From contig OAPG01000005.1 in the NCBI GenBank assembly GCA_900208305.1, forward strand, positions 62,001 to 126,000: 64,000 nucleotides of DNA. The letters run 5' to 3'. Of the stretch, positions 1-12,400 are shown piece by piece. The stretch comes from Melanopsichium pennsylvanicum. Lineage: Eukaryota > Basidiomycota > Ustilaginomycetes > Ustilaginales. Position 1 is the first letter of the stretch. Each line of letters begins with the position of its first letter. The notes beneath the pieces are model-generated. The model was not told the DNA's origin. It worked only from the letters and a program-made list of their open reading frames with translations, and did no database searches. Both the position numbers and the translations under genes were made by a program.

Positions 1-1019
1 CTCGCCCGAATCGTCGGCAGGGTCTGGCTGTTTGACGAAGTGGAGGAGAAGGAAGCTGCCGAGCTAATCGTGTTTCCTCGCTTGAGTGACTGCGTCGTCT
101 CGATCGGATCGTCGTTATGTGCTTGTTGAACCTCGTCGTCGTTAGTAAAGGAGAGCGTAGATCGAAGTTTGGGAGAATCGGTGGCGAGCCCTTTGATGCC
201 TGTGAGCTTGTTGGATTTGATCGCATTGGCTTCTCCGAGAGCGATGGGCTTGCGGCACACGCCACACATACCGGGAGGCCCAACACTGTGTCTCGAGCCG
301 GCGGCAGCGCCGCGTAATCGGCTGCCAGGGTTCAGAGCGGCGAGCAAAGCTTCGGGAGGGCCATAAATGGCAGTGAAGCACGCATTGTGAAGTGCGTGAC
401 CACATATGGGAACGACATGCGGTTTTTCGCCAGCAAGTCGGTGCGAAAGCGGTTCGAGACAGACGGGGCAGTCGACCTCGGACATTTCAGTGAAGGTGGT
501 AGCTCCTCCGACAGTGTTGGAGAGGTCGGATGAGAAAGCTCTTGAATAGGAAGAGTGTGCTTCGCTCATCTCGGAGACCGATTTGGTCCTGATGATGGCC
601 GGGCTGCGCATAGCAGATGCAAAATGCTGGTTGCGGTGGTGATTAGAGTCGACGAAAGCTGGTGGCTGCTCAACGAAAGCGGAAGGTGCGCCATGATCTT
701 GACGGCGTACTACTTGGATTTGAGGAACACCCGCACCCATCATTCGCTCGAGCTTGGTCTGCCTTGCTGTGTCTCTTGGCGTCATTCCCGACACGCTACG
801 TTTTGCAGACAAACCGGCTGGAGGAGCGTCAAAGGTAGAAGCTTGATTTGCCGAGAGTGAGCGTGTCGAGGCACCATTGCGAGAGTCCTTGTAGATACCG
901 AGGTTTGCGGCCAATCTGTTGTCATTTTGGCGTCGCAAGGCATGCGCTTCGCTATTTGAGAGATCCTTGTTGCTAGAGAGTTTCCTTACTCGAAGTGAGC
1001 CGACGTCAAAGAGACCCAT
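1..1019 (-). CDS. RING-H2 finger protein, N-terminal part (cut by window edge)
   Basis: The minus strand is open from an ATG at 1019 to the left edge: 339 codons without a stop, so the C-terminus lies outside the window. A RING-H2 (C3H2C3) cross-brace is visible: Cys184, Cys187, Cys206, His208, His211, Cys214, Cys252 and Cys255. The loop before the last pair is long (37 residues). The sequence between the second and third ligands contains GEKPHVV. The first 180 residues are basic, serine-rich and probably disordered. The arrangement recalls fungal Far1/Ste5-type scaffold or VWFA-RING proteins, but that family link is inference, and any PH or VWA domain would lie beyond the edge. RING fingers usually bind E2 enzymes or membrane-associated partners. 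The next gene to the right (RNR1) is divergent and 4.4 kb away. Confidence 0.72.
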   Translation of the reverse strand, partial: MGLFDVGSLRVRKLSSNKDLSNSEAHALRRQNDNRLAANLGIYKDSRNGASTRSLSANQASTFDAPPAGLSAKRSVSGMTPRDTARQTKLERMMGAGVPQIQVVRRQDHGAPSAFVEQPPAFVDSNHHRNQHFASAMRSPAIIRTKSVSEMSEAHSSYSRAFSSDLSNTVGGATTFTEMSEVDCPVCLEPLSHRLAGEKPHVVPICGHALHNACFTAIYGPPEALLAALNPGSRLRGAAAGSRHSVGPPGMCGVCRKPIALGEANAIKSNKLTGIKGLATDSPKLRSTLSFTNDDEVQQAHNDDPIETTQSLKRGNTISSAASFSSTSSNSQTLPTIRA

Positions 1020-4000
1020 GATGTTCGTATGCGATAATGGCGTGCAGAAGAGGGTGAGAGGAAGGCGGTTCGGAAGCGGAGCGTAATAAGATTGTTAGGC
1101 CAAATCGTGCAAATTGTCTGACTCTTTGCCGTTGCGTCTCAAAAGAGGTTCCGAATGTCGGGAGGCTTGTGACACGAGGTCTCCACTGAGCGAGCCAAGC
1201 GTGCTTCAGATATGCTGCCCAACAAGTTGGGGCTAATCAGATGCCGGCAAGACTTGAAAGCGCTTTTTGAGGTAAATGGATCTACTGGTGAGATTTTCTG
1301 GTGCAGCCTGTTCCATGTGCCTCGGTAGGTCGACAACGGCTATTAGGGTAATAAGCTGATTGATGGTTGTTTGCAAGAGCGGCAAATGCGAAGAAGTCCA
1401 AATGCTGCACAGTGATGAGGTTAGAGCTCGAGATAGGGTTCGAGACAATTGCGTTGCGAGAGTGCCGATACTGAGTAGGAAGGTGTGCGGATACCGGTTA
1501 TCACGTTGAAGAATGCGCAATCTTGGAGAAAGATAATGTTTTGCTGGTGTGAAAACTCGTCGTATGATCCGGTCTTTGAGGTTGTGACCAAAGCGGGAAG
1601 AAAAGTCGGGGGCGGCGGAGATGAAATCAAAATGGGATGGATGATCCGAACAGCGATCAACGGAAGTCAAAATAGGAGAGTGTGAAGATCAAAGTTGCCT
1701 TGGACCAAACAAGATGGTGTAGAGAAAGCAAGAGAGTGTGGGAGGAAGAGTCAAGAAGGGGTGCGACATTCACTGAAAGGGAAAAACCTGGTCCAAAGGG
1801 ACGAGGCTGAGAAGCAATCTCGAGCACGTCAGGGCTGAATCTTTCTCGTCTGAGACTAACATAGAGACAGATGCTACAACAGTACAACGGGCGTGCAGCC
1901 ACGCTCCCCAGAAAATCTTAGTCGTGTATGCGACGAGACATGTGAACGCCTTTACAGTTACGGAATGATTTTACCGTATCGAGCTCAACTGACTATCCTT
2001 TCAACGAGCGCGGTCAAAGCATGATGTTGTGAACGGAACGGCGATTGCACATACTTGCACAAACTGTTGCAGGTTCGCTTGCAGATGAAGCTGCAGATGC
2101 TGTACTGTAATTTATAAATAATAAAATACAGTTTGAGAAAAGCTACATCTTTGCATATCGCCTTAATCAAAGATACGGTAGTTGGCAGCCTTGAAGCTTA
2201 CATCCTTGGAGCTTATTTTTACTCGGCTGAACCCTCGTTCACCGTGTATTAATAATACCTTGTACTTTACGGTACGTATTAGCGCAGTGCTGAGAGTACT
2301 GTTTAACTTTACTGTGCTTTCAAAGCCGGCACGGCCGTAGTTGCGATCAACCCTGCATCTTTGTCACACGGCTTGGTCCTACTTTCGGCATCACTCAGTC
2401 ATACATACACATCAAGTATGGCCAAGGATCTTCATCAACGGTCCGTGTACAAGTGAGGCTTGCACTTCTGATCATCTACGGGCTCGAACAGCACTTGAAA
2501 AAGAGGCAAGCGATGCAAGCTCTTCTCACACAATGCAGGTACCGCCTTCTTTGTTTTGACAACGGGCCTGGCCTCAGCTTGTCGGCTTACTCTAAACTTT
2601 GTATGCGCCGGTCAAGTACAGTATCTAGATTATACATATGAAAGCAGTGCCCGGCGCCGGCAACCGTTCAAAACTTGACAACCACGCAAAAAAAATCGAC
2701 CTTCGACAGAATTAAAATACAATTATGCAGGTCAAGTGTTGAATAAATCAATCGGCTTCAACCATCTTTAACCATCCGGCAGCACCACAACTTCTTACTC
2801 GAAGCCACTGGTGCGACAAGGTCGAATTTTGATGTTTGATGGTCGACCGCTGCTGACGGAGAAGAGCAGAGAGTGTAGAGGCAAAATGCCAACCAAAATG
2901 CACGTCAACACCAACCGAAAGAAGGTCGGACTTTCGAGCGGCTGATCAAAAAAGCTGCACTGGGCGCCAAAAACCGCAGCCCGAGCTGGGAGTCCGCCAC
3001 CTTCCAAACTCTTCCCTTGGTTGACTTACGGCCGAACAGCTAACAAGGCCACTCGTTCTGCTCTGTTCAACATTTGATGCCGCTGCCCTTTCTAAGCGGA
3101 GATGTAACTCGACGAAATGAGAAAGGGTTCAATTCTCATGCCACAGTCTGCACCTTGGCATCAAATGTTCTTCCTGCTCAAGTTTGGCCCTTGTCTACTT
3201 GACATACTGTCCATTTCAAGTCAAGCGAATTGTCTCTTTTGCCCATGCATGCTTCTTCATTTTCGCAAAACTTTTCGCCTCCCTTTGCTCAAGAGTGGGT
3301 CGTCCCACATGAGTTGCTGTGGATCACATATCGGTGCTAAATGCCCTGCCCTGTGCTCAAACACAAGCAAGGAGGTACGACACCACATGCCTAGTACCAA
3401 CCGAGCATCATCTGCTCTACTTTTGGTGCAAGAACCCGAGGTGGAAAATCGGTAGCGAGGCTCGTCTACGTGCAGCTACGCTAAACTGCTGGTGGCAATT
3501 AACCGGAGAAAAAGTAGAGGTTGAATGAAAGAATGATGCAAGGGGCTGAACGCATACCAATGAGCGTGGTAACACGAGCATCTCGCGTATCAAGATTCTA
3601 GTCGCCGAATGCTCTTCCGAGATTCGACTGAGCAAAGTCACCTCAGCCGACAAGCCTCTTTTGATGCACTAACCGACATGACTCGCTTTCAAAACCAGGC
3701 CTGTCCGAACTGTTGATCGGGCTTGGGAGCCAGATCGGCACTTCGATCAGCGTTGCATCAACGCTTGATGAGATGAACGACGTCGTCTGTATGAGCCTTA
3801 ACATTGTGTAAAAAAAAAATCTAAAAGGTTATCGCGCGAAAGCTTTGGTTGTCAATGGTCTAGTCCTCGACGCGACACTCGTCACGATAACGATACTGTG
3901 CCAACGAGCGAGACTGCTGACCATGGCCATCCTTGCTTGACCGCCTTCCGATCCAGCCAAGTGCTTTAGAGTTAGTTGAGTCCTGTATTCTGACCCTATG

Positions 4001-4319
4001 ATGGTGAATGACAACGACGAAACACTTTAGCTCTGTCGGATTGTCGCAGGAAAGCTCACCAACGTGCAACAATGACGACGACTGTTTGCATGTCCACACA
4101 TTTTCGATTGCTTTCGCATCCAAAACATCTACGGCTTGGACCCAGCGCCGAGCTCAAGGTGGCTCGGAATGTATAGCCGAGTTGCGATCAGGCTTAGAAA
4201 GCCTAGGCAAAGGCCGGTGCCATGAACTCACTTCTGAAAGGTCATGTCGATCAACGCGGTTGCGCGTTTGACAAGGCCTCGGTCCTCAGTGGTCAAGTTG
4301 GTGCCTTTTGGGGTGGCGA

Positions 4320-4839
4320 ACGCGCTTTACGCGGTCAGATCTAGAAGGGTGAGAGAGTCGCGTCTTTTCTTGGAATAAGAACAACAAGCAAGGAGCGCAG
4401 TCTTGTTTCTGCTAAACTACTCTACTGGGAGGTTAGGGACGGATTTAGAACGCGAGTGTAAGCCAAGATTGCTCAAGTGTTGGTCTATTAATTTATATTG
4501 TATGCAAACGAGTCAAACTTTGTTTAACTCCGTGGTCGTGTTGTACTCGCTCAAAGAAGAAATCAAATTGCACTTTAAACGCAACGCGTCGCGTAGAGGC
4601 TGGCTGGAAGCAAGGAATCGCAAATTTGAAGGAATCAGAAATTTGAAGGAATCAGAATCGTGGATGGGCGCGACGTTTGGTTCACACAGTCACGGAGCTG
4701 CAGATCTGAGCCCGTTAACTTATCCAATACAATTCTACCTAAGCCAATTTTGGGCGGTGAGTACAATCCACTACACAGACTTGCAGCTGGAGTTTACGAC
4801 GTCACGTCTTGCCAGTCCGAGGTTTGTTCGAACGCGCGT
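4320..4839. promoter_or_regulatory. Cluster of ACGCG (MCB-like) elements upstream of RNR1
   Basis: ACGCG or its complement occurs at 4320, 4329, 4450, 4584 (as the full palindrome ACGCGT at 4584-4589), 4590, 4832 and 4835. About one would be expected by chance in 520 bp. In yeasts ACGCGT is the MluI cell-cycle box bound by MBF, which drives RNR1 at G1/S. The sites lie about 0.6-1.1 kb before the RNR1 start, which is far for a yeast promoter. Function in this organism is therefore inference. Confidence 0.35.
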
Positions 4840-5032
4840 CCTTCTCACACGAACACAGCACAGTGGTACAGTGCACAGTGCACCCAAATCTCCGCATCAA
4901 GTCGCGAGCTGATGCAGCTGGAGCGCGACGTGGAGTATGGTGTAAATGAGCACTCAGACGCCAAGTTTCAGTCCACTCTTCCTTATTTTTTTTGGCTTGG
5001 TTTTGCAACCACACACCGAGGCAAAGCTGCGC

Positions 5033-5065
5033 GCACACACACACACACACACACACTCACACACA
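5033..5065. repeat. CA dinucleotide microsatellite
   Basis: Twelve or so CA units, one CT interruption and a short CA tail, lying in the upstream region of RNR1. No coding role. Confidence 0.9.
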
Positions 5066-5432
5066 AATCATGGAGAGCAACACTCGACGAAAACATAAAG
5101 TTTTTCGCCTTGCCTGGACAAGAGTAGCACACGCTGCACACCGTGGTCTACGCCTCGGTCACATATAATGCTCAGCCTTGATTCCAATTAGCATCTTGTC
5201 CCCTACCTCCATCTTCGCACCACTCTCTCCTCACCATCTTCCCTACTTGCCTGCTTTCGATCCCCTTGGCATCCTCGCTAATCCCGTGCGCACGTCCCTG
5301 CACTTCTTCCACGCATATCTTGCATGGCATTTATCATCCACGTCGCCACCAACAGCACGAGTTTGCGTTCACACATACTACCTGCCCCAACAAACAGCAC
5401 TCCGCAACTGACTTTGCGGTCATACTCACAAC

Positions 5433-8244
5433 ATGATCTACGTGTACAAGCGAGGTAAGCACCATGTACAATCTGCACGTGTCTTGGACGTGAACATCTA
5501 GCTCACGTGTTTCGTCGGCTGCTCTTTCCTCTTTTCTCCATCCCCCAGACGGTCGCAAGGAGGTGGTCAAATTTGACAAAGTCACTGCTCGTATTTCCAA
5601 GCTGTGCTACGGCCTTGACCAAAACTATGTTGACCCCATCGAAATCACCCGCAAGGTGATAGACGGTATCTACGAGGGTGTCACCACCGTCGAGCTCGAC
5701 AACCTGGCTGCCGAGACTGCTGCCTACAAGACAACAACCCATCCAGATTACGCCGTCCTCGCGGCGCGTATTGCTATCAGCAACTTGCACAAGGAGACCA
5801 GCAAGAACTTTTCCCAGGTTGTTCAGGACCTCTATGGATACATCAACCCCAAGAATGGAAAGCACAGTCCCATGATCTCGGACGCTACCTACAACGTCGT
5901 CATGCAGCACAAGCACCAGCTCGACTCGGCCATCATCTACGAGCGTGACTTCCACTACAACTTTTTTGGCTTCAAGACCCTCGAGCGCTCTTACCTCCTC
6001 CGTATCAACGGCAAGGTGGCCGAGCGTCCCCAGCACATGCTCATGCGTGTCGCCGTCGGTATCCACGGCCAGGACATTGAGAGTGCCATCGAGACGTACA
6101 ACCTCATGTCGCAAAAGTACTTCACCCACGCTTCCCCCACCCTCTTCAACGCCGGTACTCCTCACCCCCAGCTATCCTCGTGCTTCCTCGTCACCATGAA
6201 GGACGACTCGATTGACGGCATTTATGACACGCTCAAGACCTGTGCCATGATCTCCAAGACCGCAGGTGGTATCGGTCTCAACATCCACTGTATCCGTGGT
6301 ACCGGCTCCTACATTGCCGGCACAAACGGCGTCAGCAACGGTATCGTACCCATGCTCCGTGTCTTTAACAACACTGCCCGCTACGTCGACCAGGGCGGTA
6401 ACAAGCGACCCGGCGCCTTTGCCATCTACATTGAGCCTTGGCACTCGGACGTGTTCGAGTTCCTCGACCTTCGCAAGAACCACGGCAAAGAAGAGGTGCG
6501 TGCCCGTGAGCTCTTTTACGCGCTTTGGGTCCCCGATCTCTTCATGAAGCGTGTCGAGCAGAACGGCGACTGGTCGCTCATGTGCCCCAACGAGTGCCCC
6601 GGCCTCGCCGACTGCTACGGCCAAGAGTTTGAGCGTCTCTACGAGCGCTACGAGGCTGAAGGTCGCTGCAAGCGCACCGTCAAAGCTCAGAAGCTCTGGT
6701 ACGCTATCCTCGAGTCCCAGACCGAGACTGGTAACCCCTTCATCCTCTACAAGGACGCCGCCAACCGCAAATCCAACCAGAAGAACCTCGGCACCATCAA
6801 GTGCTCGAACCTGTGCACAGAGATCATCGAGTACTCGGCTCCCGACGAGGTTGCTGTGTGCAACTTGGCTTCCATCGCTCTCCCCACCTTCATCGACCCT
6901 GTCACCAAGACGTACGACTTTACGCGTCTCCACGAGGTCGCCAAGGCCATTTGCAAGAACCTCAACAAGATCATCGACATCAACTACTACCCTGTCGAAG
7001 AAGCCCGTCGATCCAACATGCGCCACCGTCCCATCGGTATCGGTGTTCAGGGTCTTGCCGATGCCTTCATGATCATGGGCTACGCCTTTGAGTCGCCCGA
7101 GGCTCGTCGTCTCAACGTGCAGATCTTCGAGACCATCTACCATGCCGCCCTTGAGCGCTCGTGCGAGCTTGCCCAGGAGCACGGCACCTACGAGACCTAC
7201 GCCGGCTCGCCTGCCTCCCAGGGTGAACTCCAGTACGACATGTGGGGGGTCACTCCTTCGGATCTTTGGGACTGGGCTTCGCTAAAGGCCAAGATCGCCA
7301 AGCATGGTCTTCGCAACTCGCTCCTCCTCGCACCCATGCCCACTGCATCCACCTCGCAGATCCTTGGCTTCAACGAGTGCTTCGAGCCGTACACCTCCAA
7401 CATTTACTCGCGCCGAGTCCTCGCCGGTGAGTTCCAGGTCGTCAACCCCTGGTTGCTGCGCGAGTTGGTCGAACAGGGACTTTGGAACGACACGATGAAG
7501 AACCGCATCATTGCGCACGGTGGATCGATCCAGAATGTGCCCGGTATCCCTGACCGCATCAAGAAGCTGTACAAGACGGTGTGGGAGATTTCGCAAAAGG
7601 CGATCATTGATATGGCCGCCGACCGTGGTGCGTTCATCTGCCAGTCGCAGTCGCTCAACATCCACCTTTCGGCACCCACTTTCGGTCAGTTGACCTCGAT
7701 GCACTTCTACGGCTGGAAGAAGGGGCTCAAGACCGGTACGTACTACCTTCGTACCAAGCCTGCCTCCAACGCTGTTCAGTTTACCCTGTCGGTGGCCGAA
7801 GTCAATGAGGCCAAGGCGGCAGGCAAGCGAAGTGGCACCCCTGTCAAGAAGATCGAGGAGGCACCTGTGGTTGCTGCTGCCGCCGCAAGTGTGGCCGAGG
7901 TGGCTGCTGTACCTGCTGTTGCCAAAGTTGCGCCATCCGCCGGTGCTGGTGGCGTCGAGGCACTCACCCAGGGTGTTGGCAAGCTCGGCATTGACGGTAC
8001 AGTGACCGAGGACGGTCCTGGTATCCGCAACCCTGATGAGGTCAAGGCAATTCAGGAAGCAAAGGCGATGGCCGAGCTGGAACAGGCAAAGACCGCTGAA
8101 CTTGTCAGCGCAGCTGGTGACAAGGCTGACATCGACCCAGGTTACGCTGCCGCTCTCGAACGTCAACGATTGCGACAGCTTGAGGCGGATAAGCTTTCAT
8201 GCAGTTTGCTTAACAAAGACGAATGTCTGATGTGTTCCGGCTGA
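5433..8244 (+). CDS. RNR1: Ribonucleoside-diphosphate reductase large subunit (two exons)
   Basis: Class I R1 subunit, which reduces ribonucleoside diphosphates to dNDPs with the R2 subunit in the cytosol. Exon 1 is 5433-5454 (MIYVYKR plus one base), the intron is 5455-5548 (94 nt, GTAAGC..CAG), and exon 2 is 5549-8244, giving 905 residues. The junction restores the conserved MIYVYKRDGRK start. The ATP-cone occupies roughly residues 1-90. Active-site residues are visible: Cys219 and Cys445 (redox pair), Asn428, Cys430 and Glu432 in the SNLCTEI segment, and the Tyr-Tyr of the KTGTYYLRT radical path. The extreme C-terminus ends CLMCSG, the CxxC shuttle that re-reduces the active site. An Ala/Val-rich linker (about 760-870) separates it from the core, as in other fungal R1. 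Codon choice is strongly C-ending, consistent with high expression. Confidence 0.97.
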
Positions 8245-9430
8245 TTGATCTCAATATCCTTCATGTACTTATATCCTTCCTTGCTGTGCCATTCAATGAT
8301 TGGTTTTTGTTCGACTCACACTTGGATTCTTTCAAGTGAGATTCTGTCAACTTTTTATGTCGGAAATCGCTGCCAAATCCAATGTTGAAAAATGGAGCTA
8401 TTTCACTTTACAGCAAAGATGCTCCTTGAAACAAGTCATCGGGATCGGCTTGCTTCACTTCAATGACACTATACTGTTACACAGCTGAGTCTGTATAAAG
8501 CAAGAGGAACGATGAGCTCAAATATTGGAGATGGCTGCAATTTGCTCTGCTCGGAAAGATGATGGAAGCACTCGATGCTTTGGCAGTCAGGGTTCCCTAT
8601 TTTGCGTAGATTCCTCGCACAACCGCGTTTTGATGGGAACGACCAAAAGAAGCACTTGAGCTGAGCTTTGTTTTTGGAAAATGTCTTTTCCTAAGTCACA
8701 GTCACTGTAAATTTATTCTGTACTGCACAACACCGGTTGCGTGCCACAAAGGGGCAGTCACAGTCTAAGTTGCATCACAGGCTAAGTTGCAGCTTTCTTT
8801 CCTTTTTTCTTTACTGTGATTCGTGATTGTACGATACAGAAATTACAAAATGTATCGAAATCGATCCAAAACTCCACGCGTCTAAATTGTGTGGGCTGTT
8901 TTGGCGCCTCCCTTTCGCCCCTGACTCTGTTAAGGCTATTTTCCGAAAAAGAGAACAACACTTTCCAACGCCCCCTTTCTTTCGGCTACAGATCCGAGCT
9001 AGATCCACACTGCTCTTCTGCCTGCTTCAACTGAGCCTTGATGCGTGTATGACAGGCTTTGGCTAAGACTACTATCAAAGCTTACGTCGGTTGACCTCTT
9101 GATCCCATAGCATACATTAAATGACTGTCAATTTACTGTACTGCATTGCACTATACTGTACTGCATTGCACTATACTGTACTGCATTGCACTATACTGTA
9201 CTGCGTAATTCTGTACGTCCACTATCTACCTCTTTTGCCAACAACCATCCAACGATACCTTCCCAACGTATCGATAATATCCATCATCAACTTCACTAGG
9301 CAGACACCGTTCAACCTCCATGTTGTCATTCTGATCATCTTTGGTCTCTAATTCTCGACTCGACCAGAATAACGAATTCGACAAGGGCTCTCATCGAATC
9401 CTACCGCCTTAGCCTCAATTATCCAGTGCG
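8245..9430. other. Gene-free interval, RNR1 3' flank and VNX1-like upstream region
   Basis: No supported gene. It contains ACTGTAAATTTA at 8704-8715, a CTGTGATTCGTGATTGT stretch near 8815, and the 20-bp tandem array at 9135-9204. The last 200 bases are pyrimidine-rich, typical of a leader before the start at 9431. Confidence 0.6.
9135..9204. repeat. 20-bp tandem repeat, 3.5 copies
   Basis: The unit ACTGTACTGCATTGCACTAT is repeated three times perfectly and followed by half a copy. Each unit carries CTGTAC and the near-palindrome TGCATTGCA. It lies about 230 bp upstream of the antiporter start. Confidence 0.92.
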
Positions 9431-12400
9431 ATGTCTGACATTCGTGGTGGTGGCACTGGTGGTAGTGCGGGTCACAGCAGTGATGACTCGTTAAATGCCT
9501 CACTTAGCACTACACCCACACAGAGTCACATTCAACCAGTGACTTCCAACCCTTCCTCTGCTACCAAGCCTACCGCATCCACGTTGAGACCCAATACGTC
9601 TTTACGTCCATCTATTCCTCAAGACACTCCTCCGGCTGCCCACAGACACCAACAAGTCTCACACTCGAACTTGTCCAACACCAGTGCGAACAGCGGCGCT
9701 TACGATGATGCCAATCCGAGCACAATCGGTCGTGGTCAACCAAACGTAAGTCCGCTCTCACTCCATCACGCCCCTTCAACGTCTGACCATTGACTTGATC
9801 CTCCCTTTTTGCTCGCATACTGTCTCCATCTTGCACCCTTAGCAGTCAGCTTTGCGCATCCCTCAAACTCGACCAGCACTCGCCAGACAAGGCTCACACA
9901 ACCAGCGTTCCGTCTCCTACGCCACCTCAGACCTCGAAACCGTATCCGCCATGTCGGCTTCCGAATATAGCTCCGGCGCAGAAGACGGTCCCGATGAATT
10001 TCGTCGCTCACAACATCGTGGTCGCTCCACCGACAACGCCGTCCGTCAAGCCACCTCCATCGGCACATCCGGCCTGCTCGTCGAACCTTCTCGCTCAGCC
10101 TCAGGCATGACTACATCCAGCGCGCAAAAGCCCCGAAGAGCTTCTAACAACACTCGAGATTCCAGCAAGGTTCGTCGCCAAAGTCGTGCCTACCGCGCCG
10201 ATGACGACTACCTCGACGCCGGTGATGAAGGCCGCTTCGGTCCTTTTGATCAACACGACGATGAGGTCGAACCCCACGATAGGGGTGAAGAGTTGGTCAG
10301 GCGTCGTATGAAGGTCAGGCAAAGGGAGAAAGCTATGCGCAAAAAGGCCGAAAAGGAACGTTCCCGACAGTCGGTCGCGTATTCGGCTCAGGGCTCCACC
10401 AATCCCGCCTTGCTCTCACCTAATTTCAAGCCTACCAGTGGTATCCTGGGTCAGCGACCCAGCTCCCCTTCCCCAGCATCTGATAGGTCCGGTAGACCCA
10501 GTACCATCATGCTTCCTCCTCCTGCATTTGGCACCAACCAGCAGTCCGGTGCACTCTCTCCCACTTCGCAAACTGCCTTTCCCAGCCCAGGCGGCGCTGA
10601 CAGCAGGCTCTCGTCCACCTCAGCCTACCCTTCGCCCCACGCCCATATCCGTAGAGCCAGCTCCACCCAACACAGCGCCCAGAACAGGTTCAGTGGCATC
10701 AGCCACAGTCAGCAATCCACCGTCGGTCCTCGCAGCGCTTACCAAGCCCCTCAATCTGGTGCAAGTCACGACTTCTTCTCTGGTCTCGGCCCCGCCTCCA
10801 ACAGCGGTCGTGCTGCTACGGACGCAAGCTCAAGCGTCACCGGCAGTGTGCAAACCGATGCCGATTACGATGTCGACCGCGAAGAGGAACGCGATACCAT
10901 TGCGAGCCTGGCCGATCGACGTCGCCGTGATGACCTCGACGACCAGCAAGACAAGCTGCTCGACGAAGATCAGGAAATCGAAGCAGACTACGACAACGGC
11001 GGAGGCGGCCGTGATGATGATGATGACGACGACGAGGAGGAGGAGGACAATACTGATGATCAGGACGTAGAATATACTCTCAAAGATAGGCAGGACGCCA
11101 TCAACATCGAACATCCCTTCGGTCTACCCATTTGGAAGCCTGCTCTCTACAAGAAATCGCGTTCGGTCACGCGCAACGCAGAGATCGCGCTTCACTCCAT
11201 CCCCAGCGCGGCTGCTGAAAGGCATTTCCTCCCCGGCAACATTCTCTGGACCATCTTCTTTGGCTCGTGGCTTTCTCTCATCTGCTACGTCAGCTCCATC
11301 CTGATCAACGTGGTTCCACTGGGCGGAAGCAAGTACGCCAGGGTGGTTTGGGAATTGGGCGGATACTTGTTCTGGCCTTTTGGCAAGTACGTCGAAGTAG
11401 AGGTCAGCCCGGAAAGTGGCGATCGTACTGCTGCCACTACCAACGCCGATAACAACGAAGCAGATGCGGATTCGCATTGGATCGAAAATTCTTTTACTCC
11501 AGTGGCGGCAAGATTCCCACACGATCACTCGCACGCCGTTCCATTCAACTCGAGGTGCGAATCGGTGCCCTCCACGCCCAAGGAGAGGCTGAACAACAAC
11601 CGACACGACACACTTGGTGATGACGACAGCAACCGCCAGGCTGATGCAGGTTCTTCAAGTGGCAGCGAGGCAAGGAGGTCGACTCCAAGGGCTTCTGAAC
11701 AGCCGGAGAGCAGCAGAACTTCGCAGCAAGAGCAGGACGAGTCAAGTTCTCTCAAGGGCAAAGGCAAAGCGATCAACGACTATGGAACCATGGTTGATGG
11801 TGAAGCTGGACAACAGCTTAGCGATGCTGAGCGGGTCGAAGCCGAGCTACAAGTGTATGGGTACGTCCAAGATCAAAAAGGGAACGACGTTGGCGCAGCA
11901 CAGCGTTTTGCGGGCAAGACGGCATTCGCCATCTTTTACGGGCTCCTTCTCTTTCCTCTCATGGGTTTGGTCTGCCTCGCGTGCTGGGGAATGGTCTTCC
12001 CAATCCCTATGGCCAAGCTCACCTGGGTCCTTCTCAAGAACCTCTTCACCCGTCCTCTTGCGCTACATTTCCGTTCAGCCCCAGGGCTGGTGAAATCGCA
12101 TCCTGAGTCCGAGGAAGACGAACTAGCCGGAGCCGCCAAGAAATTTCTCCTCCCTCTTAAGCCGGGTGAGCCCGCTCCCCGTCCTAAATCCATCAACCTG
12201 GGCAGACTCAGCTTCCAGCGTCGTTCCAAGATCCTCCTGTGCACTTACCGTGCCGTCGGTGGCCAGTACTACAAGTACACTGTGGGTGGTGTCAATATTC
12301 TCTTTGTTAACACGTTGCCTCTGGTCTTCTTTACCATCCTCGACTTTTTCGTGATTGAACGATACGTTCACCATCATCACATCACGCACGGGTTCTTGGC

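Larger units (their letters stand above)
1020..5432. other. 4.4-kb gene-free interval between divergent genes
   Basis: I find no convincing coding region here. All ORFs are short, overlap on both strands and match nothing I recognise. The left part (about 1900-2700) is AT-rich with CTGTA/TACAG motifs, including a pair at 2105-2131. The right 1.1 kb holds an ACGCG cluster and a CA repeat. A TATA-like CATATAAT lies at 5161-5168, followed by a pyrimidine-rich stretch up to the RNR1 start. It is the longest gene-free stretch in the window and could hide an unrecognised non-coding RNA or a spliced small gene. Confidence 0.6.

Noticed and set aside
1020..5432. tRNA, snRNA or 5S genes in the large gaps
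   Set aside because: I looked for B-box (GGTTCGA-type) words and conserved snRNA starts in all long gaps and found none with a matching partner. A covariance-model search would be decisive.
5503..8166. Three long minus-strand reading frames covering nearly all of RNR1
   Set aside because: They lie opposite a well-conserved gene with C-ending codons, which removes stops from the antisense frame. Their products are Val/Leu/Gly/Asp-rich with no recognisable domain.
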